Of a stretch of 64,000 nucleotides of DNA, positions 9,057 through 17,973 are shown piece after piece. The notes beneath the pieces were generated by a model. The model saw only the letters and a list, made by a program, of their open reading frames with translations. It did not search any database and was not told the origin of the DNA. Both the position numbers and the translations under genes were made by a program. The DNA is from Methanosarcinales archaeon Met12 (lineage in GTDB: Archaea; Halobacteriota; UBA148; JAJOKI01), in contig CP017966.2 in assembly GCA_002813105.2 (NCBI GenBank), forward strand, positions 978,745 through 1,042,744, read 5' to 3'. The stretch's first letter is position 1; each line of letters begins with the position of its first letter.

Positions 9057-9171
9057 TTATTGACGTTGATGCCATAATAAGATTATCATCATTCAATACA
9101 AGTTCTTATAAATTATATACTATAAAAAAGCTAATCTAAGAGTAGAGTGAAAGTGATAGGGAGGAGTGAAA

Positions 9172-10290
9172 ATGCCAAAGGATATGCTGTCGTGGGACCA
9201 AACGATTTTCAAAAACGGCGAGATGTTCGAATTAGACCATGTACCAGAACATTTTCTTCACCGAAGCGGCCAGATAGAGGCACTGACGTTTAACATGCGC
9301 CCGGCTGTTAGAGCGATGCATCCCATCAATACGCTCTGTCTCGGTCCACCTGGAACCGGTAAGACGACCGCAGTTCACAAGGTGTTTGAAGAAATCGAGA
9401 AACACACGTCATCAGTCATTCCAGTCCACGTCAACTGCCAGGTGGATAATACCAGATATGTCATCTTTTCCCAAATATTCCAGAAGATATATGGCTATAT
9501 GCCTCCAACATCTGGGGTTTCCTTCAAAAAGCTCTTTGGTGAGATAGCAAAATACCTCATTGAAAAAAAGCGCGTCCTTGTGGTTGCGCTGGACGACGTC
9601 AATTACCTTTTCCACGAAAACGAAGTAAATGGAGTCTTGTATCCACTTTTACGGGCGCATGAGGTATATCCCGGAGCGAAAATCGGAGTTATAGGTGTGT
9701 TGAGTGAGACGGGGATGCACTATGTTCTGGACCAAAGAGTCAACTCGGTATTTTTGCCGCAAGAAATTCGCTTCCCACCATATGCGCGCGCTGAAATTCA
9801 CGACATCCTGAGAAACAGGATAAAATATGGATTTTTCCCGGATGTGGTTCCCGCAGATGTCTTGGATAAGATCGTCGATTGTGTCGAAACTTCCAGGGAC
9901 CTGCGGGTTGGCATCGACCTGCTCAAGCGAGCTGGCTTTAATGCAGAACGCAGAGCAAGTAAGCAAATATCGATAGAAGACGTAGACGGCGCGTATGAGG
10001 GCTCAAAACTCGTGCATCTTGCACACTTGATTCGCCTCCTGCGAAATGACGAACAGACCCTCCTAAAATTGATCGCTGAAAGTGGAGAGATTAAGGCAGG
10101 AGAGCTCTATAAAAAATTCCAAGAAGGCACGGGATTGGGCTACACTCGATACCATGACATGCTGAACAAACTGGAATCAATTAAACTGATCGATACAAAT
10201 TATATCAATGATGGCAGGAGAGGACGTAGCAGAACCATCTCGTCACGATACACCGCCGATGAAATTTTGAACGGACTGGAGAGCATATAG
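9172..10290 (+). CDS. cdc6: Orc1/Cdc6-family replication initiator
   Basis: About 372 residues. AAA+ ATPase with Walker A GPPGTGKT (about residues 60-67) and Walker B VVALDDVN (about 136-143), followed by sensor regions and a C-terminal winged-helix DNA-binding domain (from about residue 285, ending in the basic GRRGRSRT). Archaeal Orc1/Cdc6 binds origin repeats and loads MCM. I chose ATG 9172 over GTG 9166 because GGGAGGA (9159-9165) is then spaced 6 bases from the start. The 115-base divergent gap to the nuclease-mcm pair is AT-rich with TATA-like runs; no clear origin-recognition-box repeat is seen. The next gene starts one base after its stop. Confidence 0.94.
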   Translation: MPKDMLSWDQTIFKNGEMFELDHVPEHFLHRSGQIEALTFNMRPAVRAMHPINTLCLGPPGTGKTTAVHKVFEEIEKHTSSVIPVHVNCQVDNTRYVIFSQIFQKIYGYMPPTSGVSFKKLFGEIAKYLIEKKRVLVVALDDVNYLFHENEVNGVLYPLLRAHEVYPGAKIGVIGVLSETGMHYVLDQRVNSVFLPQEIRFPPYARAEIHDILRNRIKYGFFPDVVPADVLDKIVDCVETSRDLRVGIDLLKRAGFNAERRASKQISIEDVDGAYEGSKLVHLAHLIRLLRNDEQTLLKLIAESGEIKAGELYKKFQEGTGLGYTRYHDMLNKLESIKLIDTNYINDGRRGRSRTISSRYTADEILNGLESI

Positions 10291-10291
10291 G

Positions 10292-11098
10292 TTGACGATA
10301 AGAGTTTCTGATTTGAGATTATACCTGTCATGTCCGCGCCAGGTTTATTTTACGTCTCGCGGACACGAACTCAATGAGGCCATCACCCCGGAACATATAG
10401 AACATCTGCTGCTCAAAGAGCTCGCATTCCGTTTTCCATCGCTGTTTCAAACCGAAAGTCTTCCGAAGGAGTCTGGACTTGTCGGAGTCTCTTGTTCGGG
10501 TGCGTTGACTGCCCAATTGGATGAAGTGGCAGATAGGATTCGAACCATATACCGAAATGAACTGAAGAATCTATCCGAGGTGCAACTCGAGGAATCCAAA
10601 TCAAACATCGATGTTGACCTGATAGCCACGGGTCTCGAAAAAGGCGTTGGTAACTCCAGGGAAAAGTTAATACAGCAGATTACGCCGTGGAAAGTGCAAC
10701 ATCAATTATATTCTAAACGCTTCGACATGATAGGATGTCCAGATAAGATAGTACAAATCGATGGTGAACTTTTCCCATCTATTATCAAAACTGGTAACAA
10801 ACCTGAATACGGAGTCTGGAAGAACGACAAACTACAGCTGACCGCCTATGCAATCCTCATCGAAGAGGAATTTGATACGATAGTAAGGCGCGGTCTCGTC
10901 GAATATTGCCGTTATGGTGAATTCCGCGAGGCAAATATCAGACATGCCGATCGCAGAAAAGTCCTGCAAATCTTAGACAAAGTGAAGAAGATAAAAGGCG
11001 GTGCGCTTCCAGACAGAACTGAAAAAGTACAGTGCAGTTCTTGTGGATTCATAGAGTTATGCAGGGCAGAGAGCTCACTGCTTTCGAAATTCTTTTAA
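10292..11098 (+). CDS. Cas4/RecB-like PD-(D/E)XK protein with altered active site
   Basis: 268 residues from TTG 10292. It has the Cas4/Dna2-like arrangement: one cysteine near the N-terminus (SCPRQ, residue 14) and three near the C-terminus (CSSCGF...LC, about residues 247-257), which would bind a 4Fe-4S cluster. The nuclease core keeps the aspartate of GCPDKIV and QxxxY (QLTAY). The expected (P-x-E-x-K-x-G) motif reads P-S-I-I-K-T-G, so the metal-binding glutamate appears to be isoleucine while lysine is kept. It follows orc1/cdc6 by one base, suggesting a role in replication or repair rather than CRISPR; no cas genes or arrays are in the window. It may be catalytically inactive. Confidence 0.72.
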   Translation: MTIRVSDLRLYLSCPRQVYFTSRGHELNEAITPEHIEHLLLKELAFRFPSLFQTESLPKESGLVGVSCSGALTAQLDEVADRIRTIYRNELKNLSEVQLEESKSNIDVDLIATGLEKGVGNSREKLIQQITPWKVQHQLYSKRFDMIGCPDKIVQIDGELFPSIIKTGNKPEYGVWKNDKLQLTAYAILIEEEFDTIVRRGLVEYCRYGEFREANIRHADRRKVLQILDKVKKIKGGALPDRTEKVQCSSCGFIELCRAESSLLSKFF

Positions 11099-11754
11099 AA
11101 TCGTCGCTTCGTCAACTTATTGATATCAAATACCGCTGTCTTTGCCACATGCATCACTGCAAACGTCCCAGCCTGTATTGGGTCACTCACGACCAGATCT
11201 GCAGCGTCGGGCACGCTGCCCGCCATATTCAACGCAACGACAGGGATTCCGCTTTCACGCAGTTTCTTGACCTCCTCTGTAATTCGTCCGCCCATGAGCG
11301 CCCCTGCCAGAACCAGAATGGCAGCTCGGGGAAGACGTGCTATGGCATTTATGGCATCTGCAACCGCATCCTCTCCGACCAGCGGAATCGTATCGACGCT
11401 GATTTTTTCGCCCCTGATATTATGCCGGTCCGCCTCATTGACCGCACCCATCGCGACCTGTGCTACTTGTGCGCCCCCTCCGATGATGATAACTCTTGAC
11501 CCAAATACCTCCTTAAAGGACGGATAGGTCATAACATCGAACATGGCTTCCAGTGAATTCAAATCCGCTACGAGTGCATCCATATCCTCGATATTGTCAA
11601 CTTCCATACAGACGGATACCTTTTCTCGGTGGACGCCCCGCTCGATAATGAACTGCTGGGTGTATTGGATGTTGCCACCGTGTCTCGCCACCACTCCTGT
11701 GATGTCTCTCAACACACCTGGCTCATCCTTGCAGATTAAATTTATCGCTGCCAT
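11095..11754 (-). CDS. ACT domain protein with C-terminal DUF5612-type domain
   Basis: 219 residues. An N-terminal ACT domain (INLICKDEPGVLRDITGVV, residues 4-22) is followed by a Rossmann-like C-terminal part with a glycine-rich VIIIGGGAQVAQ (about 89-100). This is the archaeal ACT + DUF5612 family, presumed to sense an amino acid or another small metabolite; the ligand and target are unknown. It converges on the Cas4-like gene, overlapping by 4 bases, so the two are not co-transcribed. Confidence 0.8.
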   Translation of the reverse strand: MAAINLICKDEPGVLRDITGVVARHGGNIQYTQQFIIERGVHREKVSVCMEVDNIEDMDALVADLNSLEAMFDVMTYPSFKEVFGSRVIIIGGGAQVAQVAMGAVNEADRHNIRGEKISVDTIPLVGEDAVADAINAIARLPRAAILVLAGALMGGRITEEVKKLRESGIPVVALNMAGSVPDAADLVVSDPIQAGTFAVMHVAKTAVFDINKLTKRRF

Positions 11755-11801
11755 TATATATGCCCTCCAATCTACTCTATCAAATGTATTCTTATTTTAG
11801 T

Positions 11802-12827
11802 TTAACTCTCTTTTCCTCTTATGTCTTTAAATGAGAACGGGGGATGGAACACGCCATTTTCCGTGATTATCGCAGTTATGTTCTCCATCGGCGTGGCATC
11901 AAATGCCGGATTATACACCTCCACCTCAAGCGGAGCGATTTGTTCGTCTCCGAAATATTTCAGTTCTTGGGGAGACCGCTCTTCGATTTCTATATCCGCT
12001 GCGCGCTTTTCAAAATCAAACGTGGACATCGGTGCTGCTACATAAAATGGGATTTTATGCTCCTTTGCTATTATTGAAAGAGTATACGTTCCTATTTTAT
12101 TGAACACCGCATCTTCGACTATGCGGTCGGCACCGACTATTATCTTGTCCGCCATTCCCGATTTTACCACATGCCCCACCATGTTATCTGTTATTAGGAT
12201 AACCTGAACGTCATCCTGCAGGAGTTCCCAGGCCGTGATCCTGCTGCCCTGGTTCAATGGACGCGTTTCGCATGCGATCACCTTTATTCTCTTCCCCTGT
12301 CCGATAGCCGATCTGATTACGCCGATGGCAGTGCCCCAGTCCACACAAGCCATTCTGCCGGCGTTACAATATGTCATAATGACATCGCCATCTTCCAGCA
12401 GTTTTGCCCCATGTTCGCCGATTCGCTTGCATATCTCCACATCCTCGTCCGCCATCTTCCTGGCTTCCTCTAATGCGAGTTCCTTCATTTGATGGACCGA
12501 ACGCCCCGTCTTCGTTTTCTTTAGAACGCGCTCGATGCCCCAGAACAGGTTGACTGCAGTCGGTCGAGTATTTCGCAGTACTTCTGCCGCATGTTCAATG
12601 TCCCGTATCAAGTCTCTCTGGCTCCTTGCTCTGCTGGTCTGCGCAGCCAGGGCGATCCCAAAACCGCCAGCTACACCCAGAGCTGGGGCGCCCCTGACCC
12701 TAAGGGATCGTATCGCCTCTGCCAAAGTATCGACATCATTGCATTCAATCGTGGCGCATTCCTTCGGCAGTTTCGTCTGGTCTGTCAATATAATATGGCC
12801 ATTGTCGCTCCAGTTGATTGTCCGCAT
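11802..12827 (-). CDS. mtnA: S-methyl-5-thioribose-1-phosphate isomerase
   Basis: 341 residues from ATG 12827, preceded by a GGTGA ribosome-binding site. The longer frame adds 23 residues of non-family sequence and is rejected. It belongs to the eIF2B-alpha-related aldose-ketose isomerases. The signature VRGAPALGVAGGFG is near residues 46-59, the catalytic cysteine lies in TYCNAG (about 150-155) and the catalytic aspartate in GADRI (about 230). It isomerises methylthioribose-1-phosphate in methionine salvage; a ribose-1,5-bisphosphate isomerase role is the main alternative for archaeal members. The rhomboid gene is divergent. Confidence 0.88.
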   Translation of the reverse strand: MRTINWSDNGHIILTDQTKLPKECATIECNDVDTLAEAIRSLRVRGAPALGVAGGFGIALAAQTSRARSQRDLIRDIEHAAEVLRNTRPTAVNLFWGIERVLKKTKTGRSVHQMKELALEEARKMADEDVEICKRIGEHGAKLLEDGDVIMTYCNAGRMACVDWGTAIGVIRSAIGQGKRIKVIACETRPLNQGSRITAWELLQDDVQVILITDNMVGHVVKSGMADKIIVGADRIVEDAVFNKIGTYTLSIIAKEHKIPFYVAAPMSTFDFEKRAADIEIEERSPQELKYFGDEQIAPLEVEVYNPAFDATPMENITAIITENGVFHPPFSFKDIRGKES

Positions 12828-12910
12828 GATTTCACCACGATACCTACTGCATTGATTGGTGTTGGTTTTATAGATAAACCTTATCTGTGAGTGCATAATA
12901 GTAATGATTT

Positions 12911-13486
12911 GTGCTTGAAAAATATCAACGGAATTACTCGACCATCATCTTAGTGGCATGCATCGTATCATTTATCTTGCAGTCTATCATTCCATTATAT
13001 CCAGGTATACTTATTCTGCATCCTGATTATGTCCTCTCAATGCCGTGGACTCTTGTGACGTATTTGTTCCTGCACGGTAGCTTTGGGCATCTATTTTTCA
13101 ATATGCTCTTCATGTTTTTCTTCGCACCTGAACTGGAAAGACGGGTTGGAAGCAAAACGTTCTTGACGATTTACCTATTATCAGGAATCGTCGCAGGCAT
13201 TGGCCACCTCATAACGTCGGAAAATCCAGTGGTAGGTGCAAGTGGTGCCCTGTTCGGCGTTTTTGCATGCCTCGCGATAATCGCGCCCGATATAAGGGCT
13301 TATATATACTTCATCCCGATGAAAATCACACATGCAGTCATCCTCTTTGCGGTAATGGACATCCTCTTCATTGGCGCAGGAGATATGGTGGCACGCACTG
13401 CCCATTTGAGTGGGCTCTTTGTGGGCATCGTCTATGGCATGAGATTAAAAAAGCTCCAACTCGAACGCTACAATCGGATGATCTAA
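12911..13486 (+). CDS. Rhomboid family intramembrane serine protease
   Basis: 191 residues from GTG 12911, with six predicted hydrophobic segments. The catalytic serine lies in VVGASGALFG (near residue 108) and the histidine in TAHLSG (near 165). The N-terminal HGSFGHLFFNM loop matches the family's conserved HxxxxHxxxN. Rhomboids cut single-pass membrane proteins within the bilayer; the substrate here is unknown. The C-terminus (residues 178-191) overlaps the end of pheT on the opposite strand by 42 bases. Confidence 0.92.
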   Translation: MLEKYQRNYSTIILVACIVSFILQSIIPLYPGILILHPDYVLSMPWTLVTYLFLHGSFGHLFFNMLFMFFFAPELERRVGSKTFLTIYLLSGIVAGIGHLITSENPVVGASGALFGVFACLAIIAPDIRAYIYFIPMKITHAVILFAVMDILFIGAGDMVARTAHLSGLFVGIVYGMRLKKLQLERYNRMI

Positions 13487-15052
13487 TCCGAAATTAGTTA
13501 TCACATCCGGATGTATTTCGCCAAATACTCCAATGGTCTTTCCATTGACCCTCACTGATGCCCTTCTTCCTTCTAAAAATGCCAAGTCATCTGATTCGAC
13601 GATATCGTATTCAAGGCCGAGCTCCTTCGCTACCGATTCGAGTATGGATTTCATCTCGGCAAAATTCGCGGCAGCATGCGTGGATGCGCTGGCAAGTCGC
13701 TGTGCGTTCTTGGAATTGATGACCACATCTCCCACATTGAATATTCGCTGGGGGAGTTCTCGATGTTTGTTCAGCGACAGGATTTCCAGTAAATTTGGCA
13801 GAATGGACGACCTGACCATGGTATGGGCCTCACTGATCGGATGCTTGACTTTGGTGACCTTTTCTATTTTGCGCCGCATCATATCGAAATGCACCTGTTC
13901 GCTGGACAGGGTAAACGTCATGACCTCTAAAAATCCGAGCCCTGTCATTATTTCTCTGACAACTGCCATTTTGTTCTCGATGGGATGTGTCTTTCCAATT
14001 CCCGGCGTTTCTGGAAATGCCAGCTCGAATCGATCGTATCCATATCCAATTGCAACGTCTTCGATTATATCCCAGGTGTGCAGTATGTCTGCCCTGTAGG
14101 GTGGCACTGCAACTTTGATTTCCCCATCATTAATGGTGGCGCCAAATCTCATTTTTACGAGCTCATCAGATATTTGTTCCGCTGTCAGATTTAGTCCGAG
14201 GAGCGAGTTGACCTCGCTGACCTGAATCTTCCTGGTCGTCGGAGACATGTCAGGCATTGCAACTCCCTTACCGTCCGAAATAACCTCAACAGACTCGATT
14301 TTGCCACCTCTTTCCGCCAGCGCCGTGACCACGATGTTCAATGCCATGGAAATGGAATGGTCGGTGCCCGTCGCCTCGACAAACACATCGGCGGTGTCTT
14401 CGGTAACGCTCGTCAGCGAGGAGTTGATGATCGGCGGGAACGATAGCACATTATCTGCAGAGTCGATTATCAGCGGATAGCGGTCTGCCCCTGCCAGAAT
14501 ATGGGCGAATTTCGCTCCTTTCGGGTGAGTTTCAAGTATCTGGCGCATTGACATTTTCCGATTGCACTCAAGTGGGACGAATTTAAAATCGGGACCGACA
14601 GCGAGATATCTGAATGGCGGCTTCACATTCGAGATGTCGTGCACGCCGATGGACATCTTCTTTCGATTGCGCCCCAATCCCCAGTGTAAATCCTCCTGCA
14701 ATGTCATCAGGGATTTAATGCTGTTGGAGTTTAGGCGCAAGCCACGGACAACTGCACACGCAAGATGCGACCTTATCGGCTTGACCGATTTTTCTATCGT
14801 GACCGCGATGTCCGATTTTTCAACATCATATTCGGGCAGTCCTGTCTCGATTCCCAAAAAACCACGCATCGCCCTCGCCAAACCCTCGACGCTGAATAAG
14901 TCTGGTCTGTCTGGAAAGAACTCGATGTCGACATGCTCATCTTCAATGCGCTCGATGTCAGCGCCTATCATGGGTATTCTCTTGAGAATTGTATCCCTGT
15001 CTGCGCCGATTAGTTTTTCAAGGTCGTCGTATTGTAAGGTTATGATTGGCAT
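13445..15052 (-). CDS. pheT: Phenylalanyl-tRNA synthetase beta subunit
   Basis: 535 residues, the compact archaeal/eukaryal type of PheRS beta. It has the B3/B4 domain, which carries editing, in the middle, the B5 DNA-binding-like domain (starting around KIQVSEVNSLLGL) and the catalytic-core-like C-terminal domain. It forms the alpha2-beta2 enzyme with PheS. A good ribosome-binding site (AGGTGT) precedes the ATG at 15052. Its usual neighbour pheS lies about 3 kb upstream; two foreign-looking genes are inserted between them and the last one (DUF3800) overlaps this start by 13 bases. The 3' end overlaps the convergent rhomboid gene. Confidence 0.97.
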   Translation of the reverse strand: MPIITLQYDDLEKLIGADRDTILKRIPMIGADIERIEDEHVDIEFFPDRPDLFSVEGLARAMRGFLGIETGLPEYDVEKSDIAVTIEKSVKPIRSHLACAVVRGLRLNSNSIKSLMTLQEDLHWGLGRNRKKMSIGVHDISNVKPPFRYLAVGPDFKFVPLECNRKMSMRQILETHPKGAKFAHILAGADRYPLIIDSADNVLSFPPIINSSLTSVTEDTADVFVEATGTDHSISMALNIVVTALAERGGKIESVEVISDGKGVAMPDMSPTTRKIQVSEVNSLLGLNLTAEQISDELVKMRFGATINDGEIKVAVPPYRADILHTWDIIEDVAIGYGYDRFELAFPETPGIGKTHPIENKMAVVREIMTGLGFLEVMTFTLSSEQVHFDMMRRKIEKVTKVKHPISEAHTMVRSSILPNLLEILSLNKHRELPQRIFNVGDVVINSKNAQRLASASTHAAANFAEMKSILESVAKELGLEYDIVESDDLAFLEGRRASVRVNGKTIGVFGEIHPDVITNFGLDHPIVAFELELF

Positions 15053-15837
15053 GTTAACACCTTTTGAAGTCCAACGAAAGTCTTAAGTCTTACTAATTGT
15101 ATTGATGTTATTGGTGAGTAAGTCCTTTTCGAAAAGGATGAGGCCGCCCTGAGGCGGGTGGGACGAAGTAGGGAAGGGTTCACTACATAATTTTTGCTTT
15201 TCCCCTCAAAAAAGTCGAGTGCTATAGAGACTCTGGACTTAATTTTTTGGTAATAAACATCTTTTTTATCACGATATTTGCAATGTATCGCACCAGCAAC
15301 AAAGTCCGCTGCTTGAATACATGGATCCTGCTGGGAATCTGCATGAACAATTTTTGGCGGCTTTATATCTAACTCTCTAGTATGGTCACTCATCAGTGCC
15401 CTCCATGTTAAATACTGGTCAAAACTTTCCCTTTGAAGTCCATAAAGGGATTTGTCGACAAACACATTCACGGTTCCCTTAAGCCGATACTCGGTGACGA
15501 TTTTAGAAAGCAGCGACCCGCTCACATAATTATAAATAATGGGTTGTTTATCTCGAAGACTCTTATGCACTTGATGCTTGCGCAACACGGCATATACAAT
15601 GTCGGTATCTGTGTCTGCTATACGCTCAAGAAGGCGTCTTTTGATAGTGGGGCTGGAATTGTGAAATTTCAATTCTGGCGTCTTTTTGTATTTTTTGGGG
15701 AGTTTTTGCCTTCTGACTTTTGTGAAGCACTTCTTAATTTGGGGCGGGCTTCTAACGAGGAGCGCTGCTAATACGAAGTATTTTGATGCTCTGGAACCGA
15801 ATCCCAAATCACCCGATTCATCGAGATAAATTTTCAT
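15040..15837 (-). CDS. DUF3800 family protein, partner of the OLD nuclease
   Basis: 265 residues from ATG 15837, which has GGGTGA upstream. DUF3800 signature: IYLDESGDLGF at the N-terminus, IVHADSQQD near residue 185 and IQAADFVAGAI near 195. These acidic positions suggest a metal-dependent RNase H-like fold; the function is unknown. The C-terminal 40-45 residues are not family-like. They are encoded by two palindromes (15123-15157) and the pheT leader, as if the original stop was lost. It follows the OLD gene by about 30 bases on the same strand and is probably its functional partner. Confidence 0.82.
   Translation of the reverse strand: MKIYLDESGDLGFGSRASKYFVLAALLVRSPPQIKKCFTKVRRQKLPKKYKKTPELKFHNSSPTIKRRLLERIADTDTDIVYAVLRKHQVHKSLRDKQPIIYNYVSGSLLSKIVTEYRLKGTVNVFVDKSLYGLQRESFDQYLTWRALMSDHTRELDIKPPKIVHADSQQDPCIQAADFVAGAIHCKYRDKKDVYYQKIKSRVSIALDFFEGKSKNYVVNPSLLRPTRLRAASSFSKRTYSPITSIQLVRLKTFVGLQKVLTCQS
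15123..15157. repeat. Tandem palindromes inside the DUF3800 3' end
   Basis: TCCTTTTCGAAAAGGA (15123-15138) is a perfect 16-base palindrome. CCGCC-ctga-GGCGG (15144-15157) is a second inverted repeat 5 bases further. Both lie within the coding region of the DUF3800 tail and upstream of pheT. They could be a processing or attenuation signal between the inserted genes and pheT, or the edge of the inserted element. Confidence 0.6.
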
Positions 15838-15866
15838 TAGTTCACCCAACGCTTTCTTCTACGATT

Positions 15867-17903
15867 TTAAATCTTCAATTTATCGTTAACTATTTCAAAA
15901 AGCTTATCAAAGTTTTCTATTGTACTTGTTCCTAGAACGTCATCAGTACAAGATATATCGCTAGTCATATTGTACACTTGCTTTGCCACTAAGGTTTTGT
16001 CAAATCGACCCAACCTGTTTTTACTAAAGAATTTCTCGTACTTTTTCGTTTGCATGATAACTGAGGTATCAAGTTCATCCAATTTTATTTCCTCTTCTCC
16101 TCTTTTTTTTCTGAAGCAAACCTTATAGGCTTCATTAACAGCCTTGTTATAAAAAGAAGGATCAATGAGATCCTCAATTGTGATGTCTCTTCCCTGCATT
16201 TTATCGGGTGCTATTTCATCTAACTTGAAAACTAAACTTGCATCTATTGGATATTTTTCTTTTAACTCTCTTGCAACCTCTCTTCCCTCATTGTCATTAT
16301 CTAGTATTATAACAAACTTATAGCCTTTTCTCCACACAAAAAGCGTGAAATAGGGCACCTTTTGTGCTCCACCCACAGAAATAATTGCTACTTTAGAAAA
16401 GTCAAGGAATCCCTTTTTATTTCTTTGAAAGTAATGTGACACTCCTTCTAAAATAAGATAATCTGAATATCCCTCCACAATTGCATTTTTCTTTAAGCCA
16501 AAAAGAGAGTCGCCAATAGTGGCTCCAATAGCGGCCCTTATTGGCTCTAGTGCATCAAAATCTGAATCATGAAATTTTTCTTTGATGATTGTCCCCACTT
16601 TTCTCTCTTTCTTTTGAAAAATTCTAATTGTGTTAAGATGCTCTCTGTCAATTAAAAAGGGAGAGTGAGTTGTATATACGATTTGATTACTTTCTGCGAT
16701 TTGCTCTATAGTTTTTAAGAGGTCTTTTTGTCCCGAGGGGTGAATAAGCACCCCAGGGTTGTCAAGTAATATTACTGCATTTTTGAACTCGCCTTTAGTG
16801 CCTGCCATAAAGTTTATATAGAATGACAAAAACCATTGAAAACCATCGCTTCTCCGACTTGGTGGATCACGCGCTTCTGTTTTGTCCTCTATATAGACAA
16901 AAAGAGTGCCCCCATCGTATCCAATTTTGACATTTACAGTACCCTGTCGCCATAACTCATTTACCCTACCAGTTATTCTCGCTGAAGCTTCTTCTTTAGA
17001 AGAACGGCGTCGATGTGTGGGTTTTTCCGTTAATTTTTCTACATCTAACCCTGCCAAATTTATTAAATTGTCAAAAGTTTTGTATTGAGGTCTATTTTTT
17101 AGAAACTCATTTATTTCAATACTATCCTTTAGAAGATCTACGGCATCAAAATAAATTGAATTAGGAATTAGTTCTAAAATTTTTCCTATGATATCGTCTT
17201 CTTGGAGTTCGGTTATTAGTTCACCTTTAATTTGCTCAAGAATCTTGATAGTATTTTCAATATCTGTTTGAATAGTGGCATCTATGTTAGGTAATCCACG
17301 CAAGTTAGCGTATAAGGTGGTGAAAGCTTGTTCAACGTTTGATATGTTAGTAAAATCTGTCGAGAGGAAATTTTCTGCAAATTGGTCATATTGAGGCTTA
17401 CTAGAAGCGAAAGGAGGATATCTTTGTGTATGTTGTTGGAGTTTTGTTGACACATCATCAATTTGAAGTTTTATATTCTCAACTATTTCTTCTGTATTCT
17501 TAGGTTCCACCTCTAAATCTTCGATTCCACACTCCGGACTTTCAACTTCGTATTGATTGCTATAATATTTTGTAATCTTTAAATGCTTTATTTTGGCAAG
17601 TTCTTTGTTGATATCTTTTAACTTTTTTCTATCTTCATTTTCAATTTCAAACCAAGCTGTAATGATATCTATGTCTTCGGGCTCTATGTCTCCCCTTTCT
17701 AACTTTTCCTTCACTTCGGAATAAGAACAAATATCCTCCTCTATATATTCGTAATCCAAATTAAAAGATTCTAAAGCTTTTAAAAAATTAGTCTTGCCAC
17801 TTTCATTTTTGCCCATTAGGCAAGTCACTTTGCTATCGATTTTTATTTCACTGGGATCCTTAATAGACCTGAAGTTTCGTATCTGGACTTTCTCTATCTT
17901 CAT
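15867..17903 (-). CDS. OLD-family ATPase/TOPRIM nuclease
   Basis: 678 residues. An N-terminal SMC/RecF-like ATPase begins with MKIEKVQIRNFRSI and Walker A GKNESGKT (31-38). Coiled-coil-rich inserts follow, then a Walker B region near 381 that reads LLDNPG, then YTTHSPF. A TOPRIM domain has its glutamate in AIVEGYSDYLI near 472 and the D-x-D in ILDNDNEG near 534-540. OLD proteins are ATP-dependent nucleases; family members act in anti-phage defence (P2 Old, GajA of Gabija). No UvrD-like GajB is present; the adjacent same-strand gene is DUF3800. The stretch is visibly more AT-rich than the flanking pheS and pheT, indicating transfer. The defence role is an inference. Confidence 0.88.
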   Translation of the reverse strand: MKIEKVQIRNFRSIKDPSEIKIDSKVTCLMGKNESGKTNFLKALESFNLDYEYIEEDICSYSEVKEKLERGDIEPEDIDIITAWFEIENEDRKKLKDINKELAKIKHLKITKYYSNQYEVESPECGIEDLEVEPKNTEEIVENIKLQIDDVSTKLQQHTQRYPPFASSKPQYDQFAENFLSTDFTNISNVEQAFTTLYANLRGLPNIDATIQTDIENTIKILEQIKGELITELQEDDIIGKILELIPNSIYFDAVDLLKDSIEINEFLKNRPQYKTFDNLINLAGLDVEKLTEKPTHRRRSSKEEASARITGRVNELWRQGTVNVKIGYDGGTLFVYIEDKTEARDPPSRRSDGFQWFLSFYINFMAGTKGEFKNAVILLDNPGVLIHPSGQKDLLKTIEQIAESNQIVYTTHSPFLIDREHLNTIRIFQKKERKVGTIIKEKFHDSDFDALEPIRAAIGATIGDSLFGLKKNAIVEGYSDYLILEGVSHYFQRNKKGFLDFSKVAIISVGGAQKVPYFTLFVWRKGYKFVIILDNDNEGREVARELKEKYPIDASLVFKLDEIAPDKMQGRDITIEDLIDPSFYNKAVNEAYKVCFRKKRGEEEIKLDELDTSVIMQTKKYEKFFSKNRLGRFDKTLVAKQVYNMTSDISCTDDVLGTSTIENFDKLFEIVNDKLKI

Positions 17904-17973
17904 TATTATACGCCTCTAATTCGGCTTAGTACAGAGATATTACTTCCTAACTCTTTTAAACATTCGCCCTTTT

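Noticed and set aside
9057-9171. Replication origin in the gap between the nuclease-mcm pair and orc1/cdc6
   Set aside because: Only 115 bases, AT-rich with TATA-like sequence; no recognisable origin-recognition-box repeats, so not annotated as an origin.
10292-11098. Cas4 as part of a CRISPR-Cas locus
   Set aside because: No cas1, cas2 or effector genes and no repeat-spacer array are in the window; the gene is linked to orc1/cdc6 instead.
15867-17903. A Gabija system
   Set aside because: The OLD protein resembles GajA in outline, but there is no UvrD-like GajB gene; the partner is DUF3800.
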